Assembly: GCA_017549335.1 (NCBI GenBank)
Contig: JAFYVB010000018.1
Location: 39,766 to 103,765 of the forward strand
DNA from: Clostridia bacterium
GTDB lineage: Bacteria; Bacillota; Clostridia; Christensenellales; Aristaeellaceae
Length of the DNA stretch: 64,000 nucleotides
Reading direction: 5' to 3'
Shown here: piece by piece, positions 1 to 8,166 of the stretch
How positions within the stretch are numbered: position 1 is the stretch's first letter
Layout: every line of letters starts with the position of its first letter
Notes under the pieces: generated by a model
Database searches by the model: none
What the model was told of the DNA's origin: nothing
The model's input: the letters and a program-made list of their open reading frames with translations, nothing else
Program-made: the position numbers and the translations under genes

Positions 1-629
1 TCGCGGTAGCAGTAGGTGATATCGGGTACGGCATAGAAAGAGCCGGCGGCGATCATGGCGTCCACAAAGAAGGGAACATCCTGAAAACGGCGCAAATCGG
101 GGAAGGAAAGGTTGTTTTTCCGCAGGAAATCCAGATTATAAATAAAACGGTGATAGCCGTAATCAAACTGATAATCCCGGTAATGGATCAGCCCTTCCTG
201 ATGGAAAACATAGCCTCTTGCCACGGAGGGATGATACTCGGTAGACAGCATTCGATCCCTGAAATGGCTGAAGGTGCCGCCGCAGATAAGCACGCCGTTT
301 TCTTCGGCTTTTTGATACAAAAGCGCCAGCGTGTTTTCATTGGGATAGAAATCGTCCGAATCAAGGAAGGCGGCGTACTTGCCCTTTGCGTGCTGAAGCG
401 CCAGATTGCGGGCGGGGCCGGAGCCCTGATTTATCTGCCTGAGAACCACCACGCGCCGGTCCTTTTCGGCGTATTCGTTTAAAATGTCCAAAGAGGCGTC
501 GGTGGAACCGTCGTCCACGCAAATGACTTCAATATCCCGGATGGATTGGCCCAGTACGCTGTCAAGACTGTCGCGCAAAAACGTTTCACCGTTGAAAACG
601 GGCATAACGACCGAAATAAGAATGCTCAT
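1..629 (-). CDS. Glycosyltransferase family 2 (3' end cut by window edge)
   Basis: GT-A fold glycosyltransferase, expected to transfer a sugar from a nucleotide-sugar donor during cell-surface polysaccharide assembly; acceptor unknown. Translation starts MSILISVVMPVFNGETFLRD and shows the GT2 signatures: the VSVVMP-like N-terminal strand, VDDGSTDAS around residue 40, NQGSGPARN near 65 and the metal-binding DSDD near 90. The start at 629 follows an AAGGAGG site seven bases upstream. About 209 residues are visible and no stop is reached before position 1, so the C-terminal part lies outside the window. It is divergent from the aldolase gene that follows. Confidence 0.9.
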   Translation of the reverse strand, partial: MSILISVVMPVFNGETFLRDSLDSVLGQSIRDIEVICVDDGSTDASLDILNEYAEKDRRVVVLRQINQGSGPARNLALQHAKGKYAAFLDSDDFYPNENTLALLYQKAEENGVLICGGTFSHFRDRMLSTEYHPSVARGYVFHQEGLIHYRDYQFDYGYHRFIYNLDFLRKNNLSFPDLRRFQDVPFFVDAMIAAGSFYAVPDITYCYR

Positions 630-727
630 GACAGAACCTCCTTGGTACAGATATCCTTATTATATAGGAGTTGCAAAGAATCGGCAAGAGGACTATAATA
701 AAGAAAAAAACACAGGAGCGTTTTGCT

Positions 728-1390
728 ATGGAACTGATGCTGGATACCGCTAATCTGGAAGAACTGAAAACCGGGATGGAATTTTATCCTGTGGACGGCG
801 TGACCACCAACCCCTCCATTCTGAAAAACGATCTGCCTTTTGATTACTATGCGCATCTGAAGGCCATCAAAGAGCTTTGCGGCGACAAGAGGACTTTCCA
901 TGTGCAGCTGGGCGCCGAAAACTGGCAGGATATGCTGGAGGAAGCCCGGGAAATCTGGGAAAAGCTGGGCAAGGACGTATATCTCAAGGTGCCCGTCACA
1001 CAGGACGGCGTCAAGGCCATCAAGGAGATCAAGGGTCTGGGCGGCCGCGTCACAGCCACCTGCATTTATCACACCATTCAGGGCATCATGGCCATTCATG
1101 CGGGCGCCGATTACCTTGCGCCCTACTGCAACCGCATGAGCGATAAGGATATCGATTATATCGACGTCATTTCCCAGCTGCGGGAGTTGATCGACCGGGA
1201 CGGCTACGAGGCCAAGATCCTCGCCGCCAGCTTCAAAAATATGACGCAGGTCACGCAGGCCATCTATGCCGGCGCCCATACCGTCACCGTGCAGCCCGCG
1301 CTGCTGAAGAGCGCCCTGCATTCGCCGCTGGTCACCGCCGCAGCGGAAGTGTTTACCAAGGATTACAACCGAGTACGGGAAGGGAAATAA
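728..1390 (+). CDS. Transaldolase / fructose-6-phosphate aldolase-like protein
   Basis: A 220-residue protein of the short transaldolase family (FSA/TalC type), cytosolic enzymes that make or break a C-C bond between dihydroxyacetone-type donors and aldehydes through a lysine Schiff base. Visible signatures are LDTAN at the N-terminus, GVTTNPS at 24-30, and YLKVPVT with the probable Schiff-base Lys87. The length matches the ~215-220 residue FSA subfamily rather than the ~330 residue classical transaldolase. An in-frame start further upstream (671) is less likely, because ATG 728 has a CAGGAG site eight bases before it. True transaldolase versus FSA activity cannot be told from sequence alone. 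A terminator follows immediately. Confidence 0.88.
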   Translation: MELMLDTANLEELKTGMEFYPVDGVTTNPSILKNDLPFDYYAHLKAIKELCGDKRTFHVQLGAENWQDMLEEAREIWEKLGKDVYLKVPVTQDGVKAIKEIKGLGGRVTATCIYHTIQGIMAIHAGADYLAPYCNRMSDKDIDYIDVISQLRELIDRDGYEAKILAASFKNMTQVTQAIYAGAHTVTVQPALLKSALHSPLVTAAAEVFTKDYNRVREGK

Positions 1391-1401
1391 ATATCGCAGC
1401 A

Positions 1402-1439
1402 AAAAAGGAGACGCTTCTCAGTGAAGTCGTCTCCTTTTT
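1402..1439. terminator. Bidirectional rho-independent terminator
   Basis: Perfect 12-base arms AAAAAGGAGACG and CGTCTCCTTTTT close a 14-base loop. The A-rich and T-rich flanks let it serve both the aldolase gene and the convergent SDR gene. Confidence 0.85.
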
Positions 1440-1440
1440 G

Positions 1441-2316
1441 TTAGTTTAGCATGACCTGTCCGCCGGTGACGGGCAGGGCTTGACCGGTTTCGTACTGCTG
1501 CTCCACGGCGTAAAGGATGGCTCTTGCCACGTCAAGGGGTGTGCAGCCCCGGTTCATGGGCACTTTGCTTTCGTAATAGCGGCGCACGTCGGCGATGTTT
1601 TTTGCGCCGGGCACCTTGCCGGATTTCAGATACTGCACCAGCAGCCCGTTTTCGGGATCGCACCACAAGGGGCCGTCCAGAAAATTTCCCGGGCATACAG
1701 CGTTTACTTTGATGCCGTAGGGGCACAATTCCAGCGCAAAGCTTTGCGTCAGGCCGATGCCGCCGAACTTGGAGCCGGCGTAGGCAAAGTTTTTGTTGGA
1801 GCCCTCAAGGCCGCTCTTGGAGTTGACGGCGATGATATCTCCCGTCCACGCGGGATTGGCTTCGCGCTGGGCCTTCATGAGGACGGAAGCGTACTTGACG
1901 CACAGGAAATACGCCGTGTAATTCACCTGCGTCACCCGCTCAAAATCTTCTGCTTCCAGCTGATCCACACTTCCTGCGCGGACGATGCCGGCATTGCAGA
2001 TCAGCAGATCCAGCCCGCCGAAGCGCTCCGCCGTAAAGCGCACCATATCGGCCACGCTTTGCTCTTTCGTCACGTCGGCTTTTACGGCTGCGGCGTATTC
2101 GCCAAGGGAGGCGGCTACCGCCGCTGCCTGATCGCCGTTTAAGTCTGCGATCACCACGCAGGCGCCCTCTTTATACAGCTCCTCGGCAAGGCCCTTGCCA
2201 AACCCCTGAGCAGCGCCGGTGATCAGGGCGATCTTCCCCGACAGCCTTCCGCTGCGATTTTCACGGCAAAAAGCCCGTTCACGGGCGATATCCATCCATT
2301 TTTGCATATCCAGCAT
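1441..2316 (-). CDS. SDR family oxidoreductase, sorbitol-6-phosphate dehydrogenase-like
   Basis: Short-chain dehydrogenase of 291 residues, predicted to oxidise or reduce a sugar or polyol (phosphate) with NAD(P). The Rossmann glycine motif GAAQGFGKG is at 34-42, NAG at 108-110, and the catalytic Ser168 (NSKSG) with Tyr179 and Lys183 (YAGSK) is intact. The C-terminal stretch PMNRGCTPLDVARAI followed by TGQALPVTGG resembles sorbitol-6-phosphate 2-dehydrogenases and the C-terminal half of rhamnulose-phosphate aldolase/dehydrogenase fusions. An N-terminal extension of about 28 residues precedes the fold. The start at 2316 has a GAGGAAA site five bases upstream. It is divergent from the fucosidase, which suggests deoxysugar or polyol metabolism; the substrate is inferred only. 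Confidence 0.85.
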   Translation of the reverse strand: MLDMQKWMDIARERAFCRENRSGRLSGKIALITGAAQGFGKGLAEELYKEGACVVIADLNGDQAAAVAASLGEYAAAVKADVTKEQSVADMVRFTAERFGGLDLLICNAGIVRAGSVDQLEAEDFERVTQVNYTAYFLCVKYASVLMKAQREANPAWTGDIIAVNSKSGLEGSNKNFAYAGSKFGGIGLTQSFALELCPYGIKVNAVCPGNFLDGPLWCDPENGLLVQYLKSGKVPGAKNIADVRRYYESKVPMNRGCTPLDVARAILYAVEQQYETGQALPVTGGQVMLN

Positions 2317-2369
2317 GGGCGTTTCCTCATTTCATCGGGATAGGATTATTATAGAAAAAAACGGGGGAC

Positions 2370-2399
2370 TTGTCAATTTCGGAAGAAAACTGCTATACT
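2370..2399 (+). promoter_or_regulatory. Sigma-A promoter for the fucosidase gene
   Basis: TTGTCA (-35) and TATACT (-10) separated by 18 bases, ending about 25 bases before the ATG at 2425. Confidence 0.7.
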
Positions 2400-2424
2400 G
2401 GAAAAAAGAACAAGGAGCAGCATC

Positions 2425-3696
2425 ATGGATAAGGCGGCATGGTTCTTGCAGGCAAAATACGGAGCGATCATTCACTGGGGGCTGTATGCCATCCCCGGCG
2501 GGTATTGGCAGGGCGTGCGTGCGCCCCACGGCGGGGAGTGGATCATGAAAAATCACCCCGGCGGCATTCCTTTGGAGGAATACAAAAAGCTGATGGAGCA
2601 GTTTGATCCCAAAGCCTTTGACGCCGAGGAATACGTACGCTTTCTTCGTGACTGCGGCTTTCGGTATCTGGTTTACACCGCCAAGCATCACGACGGCTTT
2701 GCCATGTATGACAGCGCCGCCTGCGATTACAATATCATGCACACCCCCTACGGCAAGGATACGGTGCTTTCGCTGTCCCGCGCCTGCGAAAAGTACGGGC
2801 TGACTTTCTGTCTGTATTATTCCCAGCTGCAGGATTGGGCCGATCCAAACGGCTTTGGCAACGATTGGGATTTTGACGCATCGAAAAAGGATTTCCGTCA
2901 ATATTTTGACGAAAAATGCAAGCCGCAGCTCAAGGAGCTTTTGACCAATTACGGCAGGATCGGCCTTGTCTGGTTTGACACGCCCTACGAAATGCCCGAA
3001 GAAATGTGCCGCGAATTGGCGGACTACGTGCGCTCCTTCCAGCCCGATTGCCTGATCAACGGGCGCATCGGCTATGGGCTGGGGGATTATCGGCAGATGG
3101 GCGACCGCGGCGTCCCCCTGAAAGCCTATCACAAGCCCTGGGAAGTGCCCATGACCCTCAACGATACCTGGGGCTATCGCAGCGACGACGAAAGATGGAA
3201 ATCTCCTGCTCAAGTGATCCGGCTGCTTGCGGAGATCGCGGGCAAGGGCGGCAATCTTTTGCTCAATATCGGCCCCGACGGCGAGGGCAATATGCCCGCA
3301 GCCGGGTGTGACGTCCTCAAGCAGGTGGGTCAGTGGCTGAAAAAGAACGGCGAAAGCATTTACGCCACCGATCCTGTGCCCGATTTTCCCTACCGGCTGG
3401 ATACGGACTTTGGCTGCTTCACCTACAGCAAGGCTCGCCGCAGGCTGTATATGCACATCCTGCGCTATCCCGACGTGCCTCCGCACCAGATCTGCGTGGT
3501 GGGGCTCAAAAGCAGGGTGGGGCGGGCATACCTGCTGGAAACGGGCGAAGAGGTCATGTGCTGGCAGACCTACGAAACCGCCCGGGATGAGCATCGCCTG
3601 CGGGTGCGGCTGCCCTACGGGAAAGCGCCCGATGCGCTTGACACGGTGGTCGCCATCGAGCTTTTAGATGAAAAGATCGAAACACAGGAGCTGTAA
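2425..3696 (+). CDS. Alpha-L-fucosidase, GH29 family
   Basis: Retaining glycosidase expected to release L-fucose from fucosylated glycans. The 423-residue protein shows the GH29 hallmarks: GAIIHWG near 13-19, YTAKHHDGF at 84-92, the probable nucleophile Asp175 in VWFDTPYE, and LLNIGPDGEG near 270-280. No signal peptide is visible, so it probably acts in the cytoplasm on imported oligosaccharides. The length covers the catalytic barrel and a short C-terminal sheet without added carbohydrate-binding modules. An AAGGAG site precedes ATG 2425. The AraC regulator that follows may control it, but has its own promoter. Confidence 0.9.
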   Translation: MDKAAWFLQAKYGAIIHWGLYAIPGGYWQGVRAPHGGEWIMKNHPGGIPLEEYKKLMEQFDPKAFDAEEYVRFLRDCGFRYLVYTAKHHDGFAMYDSAACDYNIMHTPYGKDTVLSLSRACEKYGLTFCLYYSQLQDWADPNGFGNDWDFDASKKDFRQYFDEKCKPQLKELLTNYGRIGLVWFDTPYEMPEEMCRELADYVRSFQPDCLINGRIGYGLGDYRQMGDRGVPLKAYHKPWEVPMTLNDTWGYRSDDERWKSPAQVIRLLAEIAGKGGNLLLNIGPDGEGNMPAAGCDVLKQVGQWLKKNGESIYATDPVPDFPYRLDTDFGCFTYSKARRRLYMHILRYPDVPPHQICVVGLKSRVGRAYLLETGEEVMCWQTYETARDEHRLRVRLPYGKAPDALDTVVAIELLDEKIETQEL

Positions 3697-3761
3697 AAAC
3701 GCTTTACATTGCAACAATCGTGAATAACAGATGAAAATAAAGCTTGCTAAAAATAAAATTC

Positions 3762-3790
3762 TTGCATTTTTCGCTTTTTGTGGATACAAT
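3762..3790 (+). promoter_or_regulatory. Sigma-A promoter for the AraC gene
   Basis: TTGCAT and TACAAT with a 17-base spacer, 30 bases upstream of ATG 3821. Confidence 0.75.
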
Positions 3791-3820
3791 AGAGATAATC
3801 AAGCGAAAGGAGCAGCCGTT

Positions 3821-4744
3821 ATGTGGGATTGGGAACTGCTCAAGCACAATTCAGGCAAGCACCGCTATCACATTCTCAGCAGCTACAAGAACGAGGAATT
3901 TCAGTATACGCACTCCATCAGCCACGGTACGCAGGAGGATGAATTTTGCCTGCACAACCACGCCATGTATGAGCTGGAGTATTATTTAAGCGGCGACGTG
4001 GTGTACATGGTGGATGGCGTCCGCTACGAAATGCAGCCGGGCAGCCTTTTGCTTATCGGCCCCACGGTGCCCCATAAGCTGTTTATCAATTCCGATACTT
4101 CCTTTGAAAGACACATTCTTTATGTGTCCAACGTGGGCAGCAAATCCTCCCTGGCCGATCTTGCGGGCGAATGCCTGTATTCCTCCGACGGACAGCGCAT
4201 CGGCAGCGCCTTCTATGCCCCCGAAGCCGTGGCGGATATGAAGGATCTGCTCCATGATTTCGGTCGCTGCGCCGCTTCGGATGACAAGCATCTGAAGGAT
4301 CTTGCCCCCATTTTCGCTCAGGCCGTGCTGGCTAAGCTGAAAATGAAGGCGCGCACGCAAAAGCCCACCCTGTACAGCGTGGGCGAGGATCGCACCATGG
4401 ATACTGTGAAGGAATATCTCAGCCGCAACCTTACCCGGGATATTTCCCTGCAGGATATTGCCGATCGCTTCAAGCTCAGCCGCGATTACTGCAACCGCCT
4501 GTTCCACAAGAACACAGGCATGAGCATCATGCAGTACGTCAAGTACAACCGGGTGCTCTTTGCCCGCCAGCTGCTGGCAGACGGCGTGGCTGCCTCCGAG
4601 GCTGCCGAGCGCGCAGGCTTTAAGGATTACAGCAGCTTCTACCGCGCCTATCGTGCCATCACCGGCCGTATGCCCAGCGAGGATTACCAGATCGCCGAAA
4701 GCGAAGGCGCCCCCGAAACACCGCCCACCAACTTCAATACATAA
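3821..4744 (+). CDS. AraC family transcriptional regulator with cupin sensor domain
   Basis: A 307-residue DNA-binding regulator. The N-terminal half is cupin-like, with histidines in FCLHNHAMYELEY, a GxxYxMxPGSLLLI strand and VPHK, typical of AraC proteins that sense sugars. The C-terminal 100 residues carry two helix-turn-helix motifs (ISLQDIADRFKLSRDYCNRLF and the AAERAGFKDYSSFYRAYR helix). ATG 3821 is preferred over an in-frame start at 3731 because GAAAGGAG lies nine bases before it and the promoter falls between the two. Sitting directly behind the fucosidase, it probably activates nearby carbohydrate genes in response to a sugar; the ligand is unknown. Confidence 0.9.
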   Translation: MWDWELLKHNSGKHRYHILSSYKNEEFQYTHSISHGTQEDEFCLHNHAMYELEYYLSGDVVYMVDGVRYEMQPGSLLLIGPTVPHKLFINSDTSFERHILYVSNVGSKSSLADLAGECLYSSDGQRIGSAFYAPEAVADMKDLLHDFGRCAASDDKHLKDLAPIFAQAVLAKLKMKARTQKPTLYSVGEDRTMDTVKEYLSRNLTRDISLQDIADRFKLSRDYCNRLFHKNTGMSIMQYVKYNRVLFARQLLADGVAASEAAERAGFKDYSSFYRAYRAITGRMPSEDYQIAESEGAPETPPTNFNT

Positions 4745-4748
4745 AAAA

Positions 4749-4774
4749 TCCCCCGCCGGTTGGCGGGGTTTTAT
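4749..4774. terminator. Bidirectional terminator between AraC gene and surface protein gene
   Basis: CCCCGCC and GGCGGGG arms with a GGTT loop, A-tract on the left and TTTTATGTTTTA on the right. It serves two convergent genes. Confidence 0.85.
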
Positions 4775-4777
4775 GTT

Positions 4778-6394
4778 TTACGCTTCGTTTCTTTTACGCA
4801 GGAGAACGGTGACGCCGAGCATGCTGACCGCTGCCAGAGAGGCAAGCAGCGCGAAGTTCATGCTGTCGCCCGTTGCGGGAACGTCGGGCGCGGGTGTGGG
4901 CGAAGGAACGGGGGTGGCGGGAGGCGCGATAAATTCAAACTTTGCGTAGGGCTTGTCTTTGAGCGCTTCCTTCAGGCTGGTTTTCGCAGTAAAGGGGCTG
5001 CCCTCGAGGGCTGCGGCGCTGCCTTCATCCGCGCCTGCCTTCACGGCGATCTTGCCGGAGGCGGGATTGACTTCGATAACGGCGTCTTGGCTCAGGGTGG
5101 CATGGCAGCTTGCGCCGATGGCCGGTGCAGGCACGGTGGCGGATTGCATGCTCGTTTCGCCGGCAACTGCTGTAACGCTGCCGCCCTTTATGATCACGTT
5201 GCCGTTCATTGAACCGCGAACGCCGCAGCCGATGCCGACTGCATTGTTGCCGCCGTTTGCGATGACCGTGCCGCCGGTGATTTCGACCGTGCCGTCAAGA
5301 TCGCTGCTGTTTCCCGCGCCAATTCCTGCAGCGTTTCCTGAGCCCTGCGCGTTGACCGTGCCGCCGGAGATGGTGACAGTACCGTGCATGCTATAATTGC
5401 CGGCGCCAATGCCCGCGCCGTCTTCACCGCCGTTGGCAGTGACGTTGCCGCCGGAGATGGTGACGCTGCCGCTCATGAAGCCATTGCCGGAGCCAATGCC
5501 TGCGCCGTGTGCACCGCCGGTGGCAGCGACGTTGCCGCCGGAGAGGATGACGCTGCCGCTCACGGAGCCAAAGCCGGAGCCAATGCCTGCGCCGTATATA
5601 CCGCCGGTGGCAGTGACGGTGCCGCCGGAGATGATGACAGTGCCGTTCATGTCGTCATTGCCGGAGCCAATGCCTGCGCTGTGTGCACCGCCGATGGCAG
5701 TGACGGTGCCGCCGGAGAGGATGACAGTGCCGTTCATGTCGTCATTGCCGGAGCCAATGCCTGCGCTGTATGCACCGCCGATGGCAGTGACCACGCCGCC
5801 GGAGATGGTGACGCTGCCGTTCATGTTGTTACGAGCAGCGCCGATTCCTGCACCCCAGGAAACGCTGGTGGCAGTGACCACGCCGCCGGTGATGTTCACT
5901 TCGCCGTTGAATGCGCTGTTATTGCCGCCGCCGATGCCCGCCGCCCAGCGGTCACCGTTGGCGTTAATGTGGCCGCCCATGATGGTCAGGCTGCCGTTGA
6001 AGGCGCCGCCAATGGATTCATCATAGTTATTTCCGCCAATGCCTGCGCTGTGATTGCCGCCGTTTGCGATCAGCTTGCCGCAGGTATCGGTGCAGGTGTG
6101 ACTTTCTTTATCTGAGCCTTCGCAGCGGATAACAACGTCCGCGCTGCCAATGTAGAGGCCGGCATAGTTGTCATCACCGGTCAGGGTGGTGGTGGTGCCG
6201 TTTTTCAGAAGGATGGTCACCTTGGCATGAGGCTCTGTGATGTTAATGGCGGGGCTGTCAACGCCGACGATGTTCTCGCCGCTCAGGGTGATGGTGTGCT
6301 CGCCCGGAGTGTTGATCACAACGGGAGCATCCGCCAGCGCGGGGGCAGCGATGCACATCGTCAGCGCGAAGAGCAGGATCCAAAGCTTTTTCAT
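4778..6394 (-). CDS. Sortase-anchored repeat surface protein (Cthe_2159-like beta-helix), paralog 1
   Basis: Secreted 538-residue protein. It has a signal peptide (MKKLWILLFALTMCIAAPALA), a conserved N-terminal domain (PGEHTITLSG, ILLKNGTTT, VVIRCEG and a cluster of Cys residues), then about ten 29-residue repeats of the form AGIGSGNxxMNGTVxISGGTVTAxGG, a Pro/Thr/Ala linker, and a C-terminal sorting signal (VPATGDS, hydrophobic helix, RKRNEA). The repeats predict a right-handed parallel beta-helix. The N-terminal region resembles the Cthe_2159 carbohydrate-binding family, so binding of plant or acidic polysaccharide at the cell wall is plausible but inferred. A close paralog lies immediately upstream with an almost identical 5' region, indicating tandem duplication. 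No sortase gene is visible in the window. Confidence 0.85.
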   Translation of the reverse strand: MKKLWILLFALTMCIAAPALADAPVVINTPGEHTITLSGENIVGVDSPAINITEPHAKVTILLKNGTTTTLTGDDNYAGLYIGSADVVIRCEGSDKESHTCTDTCGKLIANGGNHSAGIGGNNYDESIGGAFNGSLTIMGGHINANGDRWAAGIGGGNNSAFNGEVNITGGVVTATSVSWGAGIGAARNNMNGSVTISGGVVTAIGGAYSAGIGSGNDDMNGTVILSGGTVTAIGGAHSAGIGSGNDDMNGTVIISGGTVTATGGIYGAGIGSGFGSVSGSVILSGGNVAATGGAHGAGIGSGNGFMSGSVTISGGNVTANGGEDGAGIGAGNYSMHGTVTISGGTVNAQGSGNAAGIGAGNSSDLDGTVEITGGTVIANGGNNAVGIGCGVRGSMNGNVIIKGGSVTAVAGETSMQSATVPAPAIGASCHATLSQDAVIEVNPASGKIAVKAGADEGSAAALEGSPFTAKTSLKEALKDKPYAKFEFIAPPATPVPSPTPAPDVPATGDSMNFALLASLAAVSMLGVTVLLRKRNEA

Positions 6395-6439
6395 CGGAAG
6401 TCCTCCTGTTGAATGCGGTAAGTGTTTCCTTATCTTATT

Positions 6440-6468
6440 ATTCTATCACAGCATAAAGGAGAATACAA
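6440..6468 (-). promoter_or_regulatory. Promoter of surface protein paralog 1
   Basis: Reading the minus strand: TTGTAT, 17-base spacer, TAGAAT. The -10 side and 5' leader are nearly identical to those of the neighbouring paralog. Confidence 0.65.
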
Positions 6469-6471
6469 GAA

Positions 6472-6494
6472 AACCCCGCCGAAAGGCGGGGGTA
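6472..6494 (-). terminator. Terminator of surface protein paralog 2
   Basis: CCCCGCC, GAAA loop, GGCGGGG; on the minus strand it is followed by a TTTTC tract, just beyond the stop of the gene ending at 6499. Confidence 0.75.
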
Positions 6495-6498
6495 TGTT

Positions 6499-7821
6499 TT
6501 ATGCTTCGTTTCTTTTGCGCAGGAGGACGGTGACGCCGAGCATGCTGACCGCTGCCAGAGAGGCAAGCAACGCGAAGTTCATGCTGTCGCCCGTTGCGGG
6601 AACGTCGGGCGCGGGCGTGGGCGAAGGAACGGGAGTGGCGGGAGGCGCGACAAACTCAAACTTTGCGTATTGCTTGTCTTTGAGCGCGTCCTTCAGGCTG
6701 GTTTTCGCAGTAAAGGGGCTGCCCTCGAGGGCTACAGCGCCGGCTTGATCCGCGCCCGCCTTCACGGCGATCTTGCCGGAGGTGGGATTAACTTCGATAA
6801 CGGCGTCTTCGGTCACGGGGCCGCCGGAGCCTGCGCCAATGGCTGCAGTGTATCCGTCGCCGGTGGCAGTGACAGTGCCGCCGGAGAGGATGATGCTGCC
6901 GTTCATGTCGCCATGGCCGGAGCCAATGCCCGCGCCGTATACACCGCCGGTGGCAGTGACGGTGCCGCCGGAGAGAGTGACAGTGCCGTACATGTCGTTA
7001 GCGCCGGAGCCAATGCCTGCGCCGTATGAACCGCCGATGGCAGTGACGGTGCCGCCGGAGATGATGACAGTGCCGTTCATGCTATAAGTGCCGGAGCCAA
7101 TGCCTGCGCCGTATTTACCGCCGGTGGCAGTGACGGTGCCGCCGGAGATGATGACAGTGCCGTTCATGCTATCATCGCAGGAGCCAATGCCTGCGCTGAG
7201 GTCACCGCCTTTGGCAATAACGGTGCCGCCGGAGATGGTGACGCTGCCGGTCATGTCGCCACCGCCGGAGCCAATGCCTGCGCTATAGTTGCCGCCGGTA
7301 GCAGTGACGGTGCCGCCGGTGATGCTCACCTTGCCGTTGAATGCGCCGTAATTGCCGCTGCCGATGCCGGAAGACCATACGCCGCCTTCGGCGGTAATGT
7401 GGCCGCCCATGATGGTCAGGCTGCCGTTGAAGCTGCCATCATGACCTTCTGTTGCGTTATTTCCGCCAATGCCCGCGCCGCCGTAGCCGCCCTTTACGAT
7501 GAGCTTGCCGCAGGTATCGGTGCAGGTGTGAGTTTCGCCCGCGCCTTCGCAGCGGATCACAAGATCCACACCGTTGTTAGCGATACCTGCATAATCGGTG
7601 CTGCCGTTGAGTTCGGTGGTAGTGTTGTTTTTCAAGATAATGGTCACCCTGGTGGCAGGTGCCTGGATGTCGATGGCGGGGCCGTTAATGCCGGAAATGG
7701 TCTGGTTGCTCAGGGTGATGGTGTGCTCGCCCGGAGTGTTGATCACAATGGGATCATCCGCCAGCGCGGGTGCAGCGATGCACAGCGTCAGCGCGAAGAA
7801 CAGGATCCAAAGCTTTTTCAT
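6499..7821 (-). CDS. Sortase-anchored repeat surface protein, paralog 2
   Basis: A 440-residue sister of the adjacent gene. The signal peptide (MKKLWILFFALTLCIAAPALA), N-terminal domain and C-terminal VPATGDS-helix-RKRNEA tail are almost the same as in paralog 1, but only about seven of the 29-residue GAGIGSG/SGGTVTATGG repeats are present. The difference in repeat number and near-identical ends are what unequal recombination between repeats would give. Predicted fate: export, beta-helix folding, and covalent attachment to peptidoglycan by a sortase that recognises a (V/I)PATG motif. Its ligand is not known from sequence. A GGAGGA site lies just before the ATG at 7821. Confidence 0.85.
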   Translation of the reverse strand: MKKLWILFFALTLCIAAPALADDPIVINTPGEHTITLSNQTISGINGPAIDIQAPATRVTIILKNNTTTELNGSTDYAGIANNGVDLVIRCEGAGETHTCTDTCGKLIVKGGYGGAGIGGNNATEGHDGSFNGSLTIMGGHITAEGGVWSSGIGSGNYGAFNGKVSITGGTVTATGGNYSAGIGSGGGDMTGSVTISGGTVIAKGGDLSAGIGSCDDSMNGTVIISGGTVTATGGKYGAGIGSGTYSMNGTVIISGGTVTAIGGSYGAGIGSGANDMYGTVTLSGGTVTATGGVYGAGIGSGHGDMNGSIILSGGTVTATGDGYTAAIGAGSGGPVTEDAVIEVNPTSGKIAVKAGADQAGAVALEGSPFTAKTSLKDALKDKQYAKFEFVAPPATPVPSPTPAPDVPATGDSMNFALLASLAAVSMLGVTVLLRKRNEA

Positions 7822-7866
7822 CGGAATTCCTCCTGTTGAATGCGGTAAGTGTTTCCTTATCTTATT

Positions 7867-7895
7867 ATTCTATCACAGCAGAGGCAAAGGAACAA
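7867..7895 (-). promoter_or_regulatory. Promoter of surface protein paralog 2
   Basis: Minus strand TTGTTC, 17-base spacer, TAGAAT, followed by the leader shared with paralog 1. Confidence 0.6.
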
Positions 7896-8166
7896 GAAAT
7901 AATCCTGCTTTCCGGCGGTTTTTCCGGCGTTTTCGGGCTTCTGGCTTTTTGCGAGGACGATTTTTGCAATATGGTCGATAAGTGCAAGAAAAACAAAGAA
8001 AAACAGAAAAATATGTAGACATTTGCACGTTTTTTGCAATAATGGTGCTGTCTTTGACAATTTACAACCCTCCATAACAGCGGGTATAATGAATTTGACA
8101 ATAACGAGAATTTGTTTTAATTGGTCAAAAACAGAAAAGAATTTGGAATGCGCGAGGAAATAAGCA
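7896..8166. other. Divergent intergenic region
   Basis: AT-rich spacer without a credible gene. It contains TTTTTGCAATATGG and TTTTTTGCAATAATGG about 65 bases apart. A TATAAT at 8086-8091 and two TTGACA hexamers are present, but none is paired at a 16-18 base distance with a good partner, so the start of the downstream operon is not resolved. Confidence 0.5.

Noticed and set aside
5384-6115. Plus-strand Ala/Gly repeat frame opposite the surface protein
   Set aside because: It is produced by the 87-base repeats of the real gene on the other strand, with no start signals.
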